This document shows positions 44,362 through 52,718 of a stretch of DNA of 64,000 bases, in pieces; the stretch's first letter is position 1; every line of letters starts with the position of its first letter. The position numbers and the translations under genes are program-made. Under the pieces are notes generated by a model. The model ran no database searches. It saw only the letters and a list, made by a program, of their open reading frames with translations, and had not been told where the DNA came from. Source of the DNA: Anaerovibrio sp. RM50. Lineage in GTDB: Bacteria > Bacillota > Negativicutes > Selenomonadales > Selenomonadaceae. Location of the stretch: NCBI RefSeq assembly GCF_000622005.1, contig NZ_JHWV01000006.1, positions 269,326 through 333,325 of the forward strand, given 5' to 3'.

Positions 44362-46955
44362 CCTCGTCCCGCCTCCTCTTTGGCCTGCTGCTGCAAGCGA
44401 TACAGGGTATTCATTGCTTCTATTGGGGTCATGGTCATTACATCCAGCCCCAGAAGCTCATCACTGATGGAATTACCGAAAAGTGATGCCATCATATCAT
44501 TGGATTCAGCCACGGCCTTGGCCTTCTCCTGCTTTTTGGTCAACGGTATATCCTCAACCTTTGAGCCCTCTGCCTCCAGTGCCTCCAGTATCTTCTCCGC
44601 CCGCTGGGTTACTGCCTTTGGGAGGCCCGCCAGACGGGCAACGTGTATACCATAAGATTTATCTGCAGAGCCCGGAACAATGCGGCGCAAAAAGCTAATA
44701 TCTCTTCCCTTTTCCTTAACGGCAATGCAGTAATTCTTTATTAAATCGTCCTCAAGGTCAGTAACCTCATGGTAATGGGTGGCAAAAAGGGTCTTGGCGT
44801 GAATATGCTCACGAATATGCTCAATTACCGCCCGGGCAATGCTCATGCCGTCAAATGTGCTGGTACCACGGCCGATTTCGTCCAAAATAACCAGACTGTC
44901 GCGGGTGGCGTATTTGAGAATCTGGGCCACCTCATTCATTTCCACCATAAAGGTACTCTGCCCGCTTACCAGATCATCACTGGCACCAATACGGGTAAAT
45001 ATTCTGTCCACAGGGGAGATGGTGGCCTCCCTTGCAGGAATAAAGCTGCCCACCTGGGCCATAAGGGTCAGCAGTGCTGTCTGGCGCATATAGGTGGATT
45101 TACCCGCCATATTAGGGCCGGTAATCAGCATAATTTCACATTCCGTATGGTTAAGACGGGTATCATTTGGCACAAACAAATCCCGTGTCAAAATACGCTC
45201 CACCAATGGGTGACGGCCGTCCTTAATATCAATCTGGCCGTTGTTTATGAGCTGTGGACGCACGTAATTATAGGCACTGGCCGCCTCAGCAAGGCCCGTA
45301 AGCACGTCAAGAACCGCAATATGCTTGGCAGTCTCCTGAATATCCCCCAGCTTGGCCTTAATGATGTCACGGATTTCCATAAAGAGATTGTACTCAATGT
45401 TTACAATCTTCTCCTCCGCCCCCAAAATCTTGGTTTCAAATTCCTTAAGCTCCTGGGTAATATAGCGCTCCGCATTGGCCAGAGTCTGCTTGCGGACATA
45501 GTGATCCGGCACAAGCTCAGCTCCACTGTGGCGCACCTCAATATAATAGCCAAAAACCTTGTTGTAGCCAATTTTCAGGGCACGGATACCAGTAACTTCC
45601 TTTTCCTTTTCCTCCATCTCCTGCAACAGCTGCTTGCTGTCACGGGAAATCTTGCGGTATTCGTCAAGCTCCTCATTGTAGCCCTCCTTGATAATCCCCC
45701 CATCACGGATGGTAAGGCCTGGAGCATCCACAATAGCCCTGTTTAAAAGATCCACAAAATCCTCATAAAGATGAATCCCCTCATGGCATTTCTGCAAAAG
45801 CTGGGATTTTCTGCCCTCAAGGAGCGTCTTAATAGAAGGAAGTGCCATAAAAGAGGTTCTAAGAGCCACCATATCACGGGCATTCACCGAACCCACCTCA
45901 ATACGGGTAAGCAAACGCTCAAAATCATATATGGACTTGGTGGAGGTCTTCAGCTCCCCACGAAGGATAAAATCATTGGCCAGCTCCTCCACAGCATCAA
46001 GACGCTGATTAATCTGCCCAATATTAATAAGAGGGTATTCCAGCCATTTCTTTAAGAGGCGGGTACCCATGGCAGTATCGGTAAAATCAAGAACATCAAG
46101 AAGGGTATCCTTCTTGCCCCCATCACGGAGATTGCGGGTAATTTCCAGATTTCTCAGGGTATAGGTGTCAATCACAAGATTATTGGCAAAATCCAGCTTT
46201 GTAAGCTGGGACAAATGGGAAAGATCCGTTCTCACCGTATCGTGAAGATAACCCAGCATGGTAGCCACTGCTTCACTGGCGGCACGTCCGGCAGGGCGAT
46301 TGTTCACATCAAAATGCTGAATAATCAGATCATCCACATTTTTTACAGGTTCATCAATGCGGGTGAAGGCACAGGCCGCCATGCGCATATCAATAAAGGC
46401 CTTTAAATCACCTAAAAAAGTAAGGTCACCTAAAATAATAAGCTCTGGCATCATAATACGATACAGCTCATCATAAAGGGCCTGTAAACGGTCATCCCCG
46501 GTATAAACGCCATAGAAGCACTCCCCTGTGGAAATATCCGCCCCGGAGAGCACCACTTCCTCCTCAGTTTCATAAACCAGAGCAATATAATTATTGTTGG
46601 CAGACTGGAGGGCACTTTCCTCAAGAATTGTTCCGGGAGTAATAACCTTAATAACCTCGCGCTTGGTAAGGCCCTTTGCCTTTGGATCACCAATCTGCTC
46701 CGCAATAGCCACCTTGTAGCCCTTGTTTACAATTTTTGTAATATAGCTTTCAGCAGCATGATAAGGGATACCGCACATGGGATTCTTATCCACATCGCCA
46801 CTGCGGCTGGTAAGGGTCAGCCCCAGTTCACGGGAGGCTGTCACCGCATCATCAAGAAACATCTCATAGAAATCTCCCATTCGGAAGAACAGGATTTCAT
46901 CGGGATGCTGTTCCTTTATGGCCATATATTGCTGCATCATTGGTGTTAATTCCAT
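44358..46955 (-). CDS. mutS: DNA mismatch repair protein MutS
   Basis: An ~865-residue MutS. Mismatch-binding domain with ILFFRMGDFYEMF (the Phe-x-Glu reader, residues ~22-34), connector and clamp domains, and the ABC ATPase with ITGPNMAGKSTYMRQTALL (Walker A), QSTFMVEMNEVA and LVILDEIGRGTSTFDGMSIA (Walker B). The ATG at 46955 gives the standard MELTPMMQQY start; eight more codons of open frame lie upstream. miaB lies just upstream and mutL directly downstream. Confidence 0.96.
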   Translation of the reverse strand: MELTPMMQQYMAIKEQHPDEILFFRMGDFYEMFLDDAVTASRELGLTLTSRSGDVDKNPMCGIPYHAAESYITKIVNKGYKVAIAEQIGDPKAKGLTKREVIKVITPGTILEESALQSANNNYIALVYETEEEVVLSGADISTGECFYGVYTGDDRLQALYDELYRIMMPELIILGDLTFLGDLKAFIDMRMAACAFTRIDEPVKNVDDLIIQHFDVNNRPAGRAASEAVATMLGYLHDTVRTDLSHLSQLTKLDFANNLVIDTYTLRNLEITRNLRDGGKKDTLLDVLDFTDTAMGTRLLKKWLEYPLINIGQINQRLDAVEELANDFILRGELKTSTKSIYDFERLLTRIEVGSVNARDMVALRTSFMALPSIKTLLEGRKSQLLQKCHEGIHLYEDFVDLLNRAIVDAPGLTIRDGGIIKEGYNEELDEYRKISRDSKQLLQEMEEKEKEVTGIRALKIGYNKVFGYYIEVRHSGAELVPDHYVRKQTLANAERYITQELKEFETKILGAEEKIVNIEYNLFMEIRDIIKAKLGDIQETAKHIAVLDVLTGLAEAASAYNYVRPQLINNGQIDIKDGRHPLVERILTRDLFVPNDTRLNHTECEIMLITGPNMAGKSTYMRQTALLTLMAQVGSFIPAREATISPVDRIFTRIGASDDLVSGQSTFMVEMNEVAQILKYATRDSLVILDEIGRGTSTFDGMSIARAVIEHIREHIHAKTLFATHYHEVTDLEDDLIKNYCIAVKEKGRDISFLRRIVPGSADKSYGIHVARLAGLPKAVTQRAEKILEALEAEGSKVEDIPLTKKQEKAKAVAESNDMMASLFGNSISDELLGLDVMTMTPIEAMNTLYRLQQQAKEEAGRG

Positions 46956-47063
46956 GAAAATACCATTCCTTCTGTCCAACTAACGTTATCTATGAGGGGC
47001 TTACGCCAGCAATCTATACTTACGCTGGCAATCAGTGCTTACATCAACAACCTATGCGAAAGC

Positions 47064-48395
47064 TTACGCCAGCTCCCCCTTCAGCACCCACGTCTGGGGC
47101 TGACAAATCTTTACTTCAACCAAATCCCCGGGCTTTTCATTGCCCTGATATGGCCACAGCACCAGCTTGTTGCCGGAGGTACGGCCGGACCAAACCTTGT
47201 CATCATTGGAGCTTGGCCCCTCCACCATAACTTTCACAACCTTGTCCTGAAGCTGCTGGTTCTTCTCCAGACTGATCTCATTCTGAAGCTCCATAAGACG
47301 GTTCAGACGGTCATGCTTCACACCTTCATCCACCTGTTCCTCCATCTCCGCCGCCGGAGTACCCGAGCGCTTGGAATAAATGAAGGTATATGCCTGGTCA
47401 TAGCGAACCCAGGCCATCAGATCCAGAAGCTGCTGGAAATCATCCTCAGTTTCACCAGGGAAGCCCACAATAATATCTGTAGTAATGGTGGCATCTGGCA
47501 CGGCACTGCGAATCTTGGTGATAAGCTCCTTGTAGGCATCCACAGTATAAACACGGTTCATGGCCTTCAATATTCTGTTGGAGCCATGCTGAACAGGCAG
47601 GTGGAAATGGGTGCAGATATGCTGGCTGTTTTTAATAACCTCAATTACTGCATCACTTAAATCCTTTGGATGGGAAGTCATGTAGCGCACCCGCTCGATT
47701 CCCTCCACCTTGTCCACCATGGAAAGAAGCTCTGCGAAGGTGGCCTTCTTGTGGTCCTTGCCGTAGGAATTTACATTCTGGCCAAGAAGGGTAACCTCCT
47801 TATAGCCCTGCTTCACAGCCTCCTGAACCTCGGAAACAATATCCTCCGGCATACGGCTCCGCTCCCGTCCCCTTACATAAGGAACAATACAATAGGTGCA
47901 GAAATTGTTGCAGCCGTACATAATTGGCACCCAGGCAGACAGGGCCGTCTTTCTGTGAATGGATATATCCTCAGGCATATCATTTTCATTGATTTCCGTG
48001 TCAACAACATGCTTCACCTGGGCCTGCTCCAGCTTGGAAACAGTGGAAACAACCTCCTGAATCTTGTTGGTACCCAGCACAAAATCAATATGGGGAGCAC
48101 GCTTTATCAGCTTCTCCCCTTCTTTCTGCGCCATACAGCCAGTGATACCAAAAATAAGGTCAGGATTCTTCCGCTTGAGATTCTTTATCTCACCGATTTT
48201 GCCGTAGACCTTGTCCTCAGCATTTTCACGCACCGCGCAGGTATTTATCATAATAAGGTCAGCCTGTTCCATATCCTCTATGGACTCATAGCCCAGCTTG
48301 GCCAGCTCCCCCTCCATGCGCTCCGCATCACTGAAGTTCATCTGACAGCCGTATGTCAGCATTTTTAAGTATTTATTCTCTTTATTTAAAGTCAA
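47064..48395 (-). CDS. miaB: tRNA-2-methylthio-N6-dimethylallyladenosine synthase MiaB
   Basis: A ~443-residue methylthiotransferase. UPF0004 domain with MLTYGCQMNFSDAERM and MINTCAVRENAEDKVYG, radical SAM motif CNNFCTYC (CxxxCxxC), and a C-terminal TRAM domain (VVKVMVEGPSS...LVEVKICQPQTWVLKGEL). It thiomethylates A37 of tRNAs. A TTG at 48395 is taken as start, with GAGAGGATG upstream and promoter TTGTCC-18-TATAAT before it. An ATG 11 codons later (MLTYGC) is possible; the frame is open to 48506 but that part overlaps a terminator and the promoter. Confidence 0.92.
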   Translation of the reverse strand: MTLNKENKYLKMLTYGCQMNFSDAERMEGELAKLGYESIEDMEQADLIMINTCAVRENAEDKVYGKIGEIKNLKRKNPDLIFGITGCMAQKEGEKLIKRAPHIDFVLGTNKIQEVVSTVSKLEQAQVKHVVDTEINENDMPEDISIHRKTALSAWVPIMYGCNNFCTYCIVPYVRGRERSRMPEDIVSEVQEAVKQGYKEVTLLGQNVNSYGKDHKKATFAELLSMVDKVEGIERVRYMTSHPKDLSDAVIEVIKNSQHICTHFHLPVQHGSNRILKAMNRVYTVDAYKELITKIRSAVPDATITTDIIVGFPGETEDDFQQLLDLMAWVRYDQAYTFIYSKRSGTPAAEMEEQVDEGVKHDRLNRLMELQNEISLEKNQQLQDKVVKVMVEGPSSNDDKVWSGRTSGNKLVLWPYQGNEKPGDLVEVKICQPQTWVLKGELA

Positions 48396-48434
48396 ATTGA
48401 TACATCCTCTCAAAAACAAACAATCGTACAGAAC

Positions 48435-48464
48435 ATTATACCATAAGTGGTGATTTTTGGACAA
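48435..48464 (-). promoter_or_regulatory. miaB-mutS-mutL promoter
   Basis: On the minus strand TTGTCC (48464-48459) and TATAAT with an extended TGG before it (48440-48435) are 18 bp apart, about 35 bp upstream of the TTG start. Confidence 0.7.
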
Positions 48465-48475
48465 AATGAAATCAA

Positions 48476-48503
48476 TTAAAAAGCCGGGATCCCCTCCCGG
48501 CTT
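48476..48503 (-). terminator. Orphan minus-strand terminator at island edge
   Basis: A perfect 9-bp stem AAGCCGGGA/TCCCGGCTT with a 5-base loop followed on the minus strand by TTTAATTG. No minus-strand gene ends near it: the next genes to the right (48567-49117) are on the plus strand. Confidence 0.75.
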
Positions 48504-48566
48504 CATAAGATATTTTATTGACTACTCAATGCAAACTCATTACAATTACATTAAGAGGTGATTGAT

Positions 48567-48833
48567 ATGGCAACATCAAATTTACAAGTTCGAATTGATG
48601 CCGATTTAAAAAACGAAACAGAAAAAACTCTTAAAAGTATGGGACTCTCCATGTCCACTGCAATTCATCTATTTTGCCGTCAGGTTGTCAATCAAAGACG
48701 CATCCCCTTTGAAATCGTCGCACCACCAAAATATAACGAAGAAACTCTCCGCTCCATGGATGATACTCTTGAGGGCAGAAATCTCAGCCGTAAATTCTCC
48801 ACTGTCGATGAAATGTGGGAGGATTTAACGTAG
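48567..48833 (+). CDS. RelB/DinJ-family antitoxin (orphan)
   Basis: An 88-residue ribbon-helix-helix antitoxin: MATSNLQVRIDADLKNETEKTLKSMGLSMSTAIHLF (residues 1-36) is the DinJ-type DNA-binding part and VVNQRRIPFEIVAPP follows. AGGTG lies six bases before the ATG at 48567. Such antitoxins normally precede a YafQ/RelE toxin; here the next frame (48815) is a C-terminal Rpn fragment fused across the antitoxin's end, so the toxin has been lost. Confidence 0.82.
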   Translation: MATSNLQVRIDADLKNETEKTLKSMGLSMSTAIHLFCRQVVNQRRIPFEIVAPPKYNEETLRSMDDTLEGRNLSRKFSTVDEMWEDLT

Positions 48834-49117
48834 TCCTTGATTTTATGAAGGGACTTCCAGTTAATGACAACTTTGTAGACGAAATCAGAAACCTTATTAC
48901 TGATATAAAACACCAAGAAAAGGAAAGGGTGAGCTATATGACCTATGAGATGAAAATGCAGGAAGCCCGTAATGACGGAAAAGAAGAGGGTCTTATTGAA
49001 AGCAGTACCCAAACTGCCCTTGATATGCTTCGAGACAATGAACCCATTGAGAAAATTATCAAATATTCCAGACTTCCATTAGAACGTATACAGGAGCTGG
49101 CCAAGGAAATTAAATGA
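48815..49117 (+). pseudogene. C-terminal fragment of an Rpn family PD-(D/E)XK nuclease/transposase
   Basis: About 100 residues starting from a GTG inside the antitoxin 3' end. VLDFMKGLPVNDNFVDEIRNLITDIKHQEKERVSYMTYEMKMQEARNDGKEEG (split around residue 25) is the tail that follows the nuclease domain in Rpn/PDDEXK_2 proteins, ending in a RDNEPIEKIIKYSRL helix pair. The nuclease core is missing. Rpn proteins are recombination-promoting nucleases. A bidirectional terminator follows. Confidence 0.7.
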
Positions 49118-49128
49118 GTAAAAAAATA

Positions 49129-49161
49129 CCAAGTGGAGCATATAAGTTCCACTTGGCATTT
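49129..49161. terminator. Bidirectional terminator
   Basis: CCAAGTGGA/TCCACTTGG (9-bp stem, 10-base loop), followed by CATTTTTC on the plus strand and TATTTTTTTAC on the minus strand. It ends both the plus-strand Rpn fragment and the minus-strand gene ending at 49185. Confidence 0.8.
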
Positions 49162-49184
49162 TTCATTTTGGCGCGAACTACACT

Positions 49185-49547
49185 CTATGGGACACCCTTT
49201 GCTGCAAGTTGTTGCCCGGCAAATGCCATTCTTTTATATTTACGTGATGAAAATGCCGCCTCCCCTACGCATGCATCTTCCATCGTAGTTTTCATACCTA
49301 AGGGAAGTTCAATGCTTTGTTCCTCGTCAAAGAAATCCTCCGCAAGTACATCTTCCCCAGTCAACGCCTCCGCAGCTGCATCCTCGCATGGGAAATAATC
49401 ACCATCGTCACTTTCCTCAGATATACTTTCCACATATACTTCATCAATATATTTTTGCACATCATCCAGCAAGCTGCGGGATATTTTGATAGACTCCCTA
49501 TCTAATGACGTTTTCGAAATATCGCTTCCGGCATTTTCCAACGGCAT
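49185..49547 (-). CDS. Acidic protein of unknown function
   Basis: A 120-residue protein with a very acidic middle (SISEESDDGDYFPCEDAAAE, residues ~41-60; EDVLAEDFFDEE) and a basic end (SSRKYKRMAF). No family is recognised and no membrane segment is seen. The two gene borders are clear: 60 bp to the acetyltransferase upstream and a terminator downstream. It may be a real small gene or a decayed fragment. Confidence 0.5.
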   Translation of the reverse strand: MPLENAGSDISKTSLDRESIKISRSLLDDVQKYIDEVYVESISEESDDGDYFPCEDAAAEALTGEDVLAEDFFDEEQSIELPLGMKTTMEDACVGEAAFSSRKYKRMAFAGQQLAAKGVP

Positions 49548-49609
49548 AACAGTTCAGCTCCTGTCAAAATTTTACTTAAACCAATTTAAGTTAATTCGAT
49601 TTGAGTGAC

Positions 49610-50215
49610 TCAAATATTCCCAATTCGATCATCATCTGTAATCTGGCGTAATACCCTGCATGGGTTCCCAACAGCCAAAGAATTGGCCGGAATGTCCCTG
49701 GTAACTACGCTGCCGCCACCGATAATTGACCCCTTGCCGATTTTTACCCCCGGCATAATGGTAACATTGCCGCCCACCCAGACATCTTCCTCCAAAATGA
49801 TTTTCTCAACCTTTTCCGGAAAATAAGCCCCGTATTGGTTAAAATGCTTGCTACGCTCATCCGCAACCATTGGATGGGAAGGCGTGGCAAAGAGCACCCC
49901 GGGACCAATCAGGCATCTGTCGCCAATATGTATTTCATTGCCATCAAGAAATACGACATTAAAGTTAATATATACATCATCCCCGATATAGATATTGCAG
50001 CCATAATCAAACTGCACCCCATTGGCGATAAAGGAATTTTCCCCAATATGCCCCAGAAGGTCTTTCAGCAGCTTCTGTCTTTTCTCCTTCTCTTCCACCA
50101 TGGTCTGATTATATATGGTAGAAGTATTCCCGGCCAACGCCCGTTGCTTCACCATCCAGGGCTCATTGTCCTGAAACCATTCCCCATTAAGCATTTTCTC
50201 TTTTTCTGACTGCAT
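49610..50215 (-). CDS. Maltose/galactoside O-acetyltransferase (hexapeptide repeat)
   Basis: A 201-residue left-handed beta-helix acyltransferase. EKMLNGEWFQDNEPWM (residues ~6-21) is the Mac domain of maltose acetyltransferases; YGCNIYIGDDVYINFNVVFLD, then LFATPSHPM with the catalytic His near residue 114, and GGNVTIMPGVKIGKGSIIGGGSVV are the hexapeptide coils. It transfers acetyl from acetyl-CoA to a sugar. It stands alone on the minus strand. Confidence 0.88.
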   Translation of the reverse strand: MQSEKEKMLNGEWFQDNEPWMVKQRALAGNTSTIYNQTMVEEKEKRQKLLKDLLGHIGENSFIANGVQFDYGCNIYIGDDVYINFNVVFLDGNEIHIGDRCLIGPGVLFATPSHPMVADERSKHFNQYGAYFPEKVEKIILEEDVWVGGNVTIMPGVKIGKGSIIGGGSVVTRDIPANSLAVGNPCRVLRQITDDDRIGNI

Positions 50216-50305
50216 TCAAATCCCCCTCTTTATACACACCGATACTATATTTCCCCAGCAAGCAAGATGAAATCATACGGGGTTTCATCAGCCCTTACTC
50301 AAAGT

Positions 50306-51547
50306 CTAAAGTTCATTTTCATCTTTCAGATTTGATTCACTAAAATTTCCTAGTAAAAAATCCCGAATATTTTGGTGTTTTATCCCATCCCGGCTCATAT
50401 CAAATTCATCCATGGACAGTACATATTTTGGATAATTGTCCTTAATATTCTCATATACACCAAATTCACGCTCTATTGTTTCCGGCGAAGCCAATAAGTA
50501 ACATACCTGTACATAAATCAAGCCTTGTGGTGTTTTGGCAATAAAGTCGACTTCCTTGTTATTAATCTTTCCCACAGTAACCTCGTAGCCTCGCCGAATC
50601 AATTCCAAAAATACTATATTTTCCAGTACCAGAGCTATATCTTGAGTATTGGAGCCTAAGACTGCCTGCCTTATACCATGATCAGCCAAATAGTATTTTT
50701 CCTGAACGCTAAGCAGCTTTTTGCCTGCCAAGTCCTGACGTTTTACCGAATAAAACAAAAACGCATCCATGCAGGCATGAATATAATTTAAAATGGTTTC
50801 AGCTGAAACATTTCGTCCTTCGCTTTTGAAATACTTTGAAATAGAAGAAGCTGAAAATGTGTTGCCTATATTGGCCATAACATAAACCATTATTCGCTCC
50901 AACAAGTCTATATCACGGATTTTATTTCGCTTCACGATGTCCTTTAATTCCACGGAATTATACAAATCCTGCAAATATTGAATTGAAGGAGTATCCTGAT
51001 AATCCAATTCTCCCAAATATGGCATACCACCATATTGAATATATTTTTTAAAAGCATTTCCCTCTGTAATTTGTGGATACTTTGGTCGGTACATCTGCAT
51101 AAATTCTTTAAAGGAAAATGGATATATGGCAAACTCCACGTAGCGGCCAGCCAAATAAGTAGCCAGTTCACCAGATAAAAGTTTGGCATTGGAACCGGTA
51201 ATATAAATATCACAGTCAAAATCCACCCTACAAGAATTTATTACCTTCTCCCAATCCGTAACTTCCTGTATTTCATCAAAAAAAAGATACACTTTGCTAT
51301 CTATATTTTTTATCCTATCATTCAATTCTGAATATAACGCCTGCGGGGTACATAGATGGGCATTGGCCATTGATTCAAAATTATAGGAGAAAATATTGTT
51401 GGCTGATACGCCCTGCTCCAGCAATTCACCTTTTATCAATTCCAGCATAATAGATTTTCCGGAGCGGCGAATACCAGTAATTACCTTAATCAGTTCCTTA
51501 TTAATAAAAGGCCGTATCCGATTCATATATAAATCACGCTTAATCAT
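50306..51547 (-). CDS. AAA ATPase with DUF4143 C-terminal domain
   Basis: A 413-residue ATPase. Walker A is ITGIRRSGKSIMLELIKGEL (residues ~23-42), Walker B KVYLFFDEIQEVTDWEKVI (~85-103), then sensor-like DIYITGSNAKLLSGELATYLAGRY. The C-terminal half (from SVELKDIVKRNKIRD) with GYEVTVGKINNKEVDFIAKT is DUF4143, a PD-(D/E)XK-like domain. The ATG at 51547 has GGGGTGAT before it. Function of this large family is unknown. The gene is preceded by an array of six TTATAAC-type sites spaced 39-40 bp. Confidence 0.88.
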   Translation of the reverse strand: MIKRDLYMNRIRPFINKELIKVITGIRRSGKSIMLELIKGELLEQGVSANNIFSYNFESMANAHLCTPQALYSELNDRIKNIDSKVYLFFDEIQEVTDWEKVINSCRVDFDCDIYITGSNAKLLSGELATYLAGRYVEFAIYPFSFKEFMQMYRPKYPQITEGNAFKKYIQYGGMPYLGELDYQDTPSIQYLQDLYNSVELKDIVKRNKIRDIDLLERIMVYVMANIGNTFSASSISKYFKSEGRNVSAETILNYIHACMDAFLFYSVKRQDLAGKKLLSVQEKYYLADHGIRQAVLGSNTQDIALVLENIVFLELIRRGYEVTVGKINNKEVDFIAKTPQGLIYVQVCYLLASPETIEREFGVYENIKDNYPKYVLSMDEFDMSRDGIKHQNIRDFLLGNFSESNLKDENEL

Positions 51548-51558
51548 GTTTATCACCC

Positions 51559-51776
51559 CAATCATAACTGATAAATGCATTCTATAGACGATTTTATCAG
51601 TTATAACCGTCAAAATCAACAATTTTGGCATTTTTATAAGTTATAACCGTTAAAATTAGAATTTCTGAAATTTCATCAGTTATAACCGTTAAAAATAGTT
51701 TTTTACCTTTTTTATCAGTTATAACCGTCAAAATCAACATTTTTGGCATTTTTATCAGTTATAACTGATAATTTAC
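51559..51776. repeat. Phased array of six TTATAAC sites upstream of the DUF4143 ATPase gene
   Basis: The best site (51752-51771) is the perfect palindrome TTATCAGTTATAACTGATAA. Four others (centres ~51603, 51643, 51682, 51721) keep the left arm TTATCAGTTATAACCG with a changed right arm, and a right half-site (centre ~51564) lies 17 bp before the gene. Centre-to-centre distances are 39, 40, 39, 39 and 40 bp. The intervening bases of the first and fourth copies are also alike. It occupies most of the 345-bp gap before the next gene and looks like a cooperative operator array. Confidence 0.85.
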
Positions 51777-51780
51777 CAAC

Positions 51781-51838
51781 CAAAAAGGCCTTAGGTTCAC
51801 GCATTCCAATATCAATTAGAATACAGCTACCAAAGGCC
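51781..51838 (-). terminator. Long imperfect hairpin/terminator after the first 135-residue paralogue gene
   Basis: GGCCTTaGGT...ACCaAAGGCC arms enclose a second stem ATTCCAAT/ATTAGAAT, giving a ~52-nt hairpin; on the minus strand it is followed by TTTTTGG. It lies 55 bp after the stop at 51893. Confidence 0.65.
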
Positions 51839-51892
51839 CGTTAAGCTTATTCTTTTATTTTAATCAGTTGAAATTCCACCCTTCTAAAAATC

Positions 51893-52300
51893 TTACTGCA
51901 CAAAAATTGTCAGTTCTTTACCAAGGATTGAATAAGGGCGTAAATCATCTTTATCCTGCATATTCCTTTTGAATACTTGGAGCACAGCAATTTCTTTGTC
52001 AACAATATACCCTTTATAAGAATCTGCCAATTTATAAACTGCAGCTTCTGCTTCCTCTTTGGTATCAAATACTCCAACCTCAGTCTTGGTATGATTGTAA
52101 TAATTGTCCTTCTCATCCACCACATACTTAATTTCTGCTCCAATAGATTTCAGCAAATCCATTTTCTCTTTGTACTTTTTCAGTAAGGCCTGCAGTTTTT
52201 TCAGGTCCCCGTTCTTAATCCCCTCTTTCATCAGCTCATCAACTATCTCCCGGCGTTGTTTTACAGTCAAACGATACAAAAAATCATACGTGCAAGCCAT
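51893..52300 (-). CDS. Unknown 135-residue protein, paralogue of 57744-58145
   Basis: A charged protein: MACTYDFLYRLTVKQRREIVDELMKEG (residues 1-27), a Lys-rich helix, IKYVVDEKDNYYNHTKTEVGVFDTKEEAEAAVYKLADSY (~57-95) and a C-terminal TIFVQ. No family recognised. The other copy in this window (57744-58145) is clearly homologous over the whole length and in its 5' untranslated stretch (a TGCAAAA...GAGGTGAA pattern), so a segment was duplicated. AGGTGAAGG precedes the ATG. Confidence 0.65.
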   Translation of the reverse strand: MACTYDFLYRLTVKQRREIVDELMKEGIKNGDLKKLQALLKKYKEKMDLLKSIGAEIKYVVDEKDNYYNHTKTEVGVFDTKEEAEAAVYKLADSYKGYIVDKEIAVLQVFKRNMQDKDDLRPYSILGKELTIFVQ

Positions 52301-52354
52301 AAACCTTCACCTCGTCAATACATGCTATTTTTGCAACATTTAACACTCCTGCTA

Positions 52355-52543
52355 TCACATCACCTTGTGAAAACCACAACCATCAAAGGGAGCCCTTTCA
52401 ATCTGTGCTGCCTGTGGACACCGGCACTTGCCGTTTTCCTGCTCATACTCAATCATAGTCTCATAGGAATCAATATATTGATGATCCCCGCCCCAGTACC
52501 TGCAGCTTGCACAAACCGCTGTTTCTTTGCCAATTGTAGCCAT
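52355..52543 (-). CDS. Small cysteine-rich protein (regulon unit A)
   Basis: A 62-residue protein with CASCRYWGGD (Cys11, Cys14), GKCRCPQ (Cys40, Cys42) and DGCGFHKVM (Cys56), a likely zinc or iron-sulfur knuckle. No family recognised with certainty. GAGAGGAGAATTT precedes the ATG, and the conserved upstream element A begins about 30 bp before the start, so it belongs to the same set as units B, C and D. Confidence 0.65.
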   Translation of the reverse strand: MATIGKETAVCASCRYWGGDHQYIDSYETMIEYEQENGKCRCPQAAQIERAPFDGCGFHKVM

Positions 52544-52573
52544 ATAAATTCTCCTCTCAAATAAGTTTTTATT

Positions 52574-52632
52574 TTATCTTTCATCATTATTTTACAACCA
52601 ATGTGCAGAATCTCATTAAACCGCCAGTTGAA
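52574..52632 (-). promoter_or_regulatory. Conserved upstream element, copy A
   Basis: Minus-strand pattern: GCTTTTTCAACTGGCGGTTT, then ATTCTGCA, TTGTAAAATAAT, GATGAAAGAT. Its palindrome (52616-52632) is imperfect (TTAAACCgccAGTTGAA). It is directly preceded by a terminator hairpin (52661-52693). Confidence 0.75.
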
Positions 52633-52660
52633 AAAGCAGATAATATGACATTTATCTATA

Positions 52661-52693
52661 AAAAATGGCGTACCCTTCGCGGATACGCCATTT
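52661..52693 (-). terminator. Terminator of unit B operon
   Basis: In the minus-strand RNA AAAUGGCGUAUCC and GGGUACGCCAUUU form a 13-bp stem (one G-U) with a GCGAA loop, followed by TTTTAT. It lies 25 bp past the stop at 52719 and just before element A. A near-copy lies at 60258-60288. Confidence 0.85.
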
Positions 52694-52718
52694 CACTGCA
52701 ATCATTATCATTATTTCA

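Noticed and set aside
51559..51776. CRISPR-like regular repeat spacing
   Set aside because: Repeats are palindromic operator-like sites with partly shared spacers, directly upstream of a gene, with no cas genes.
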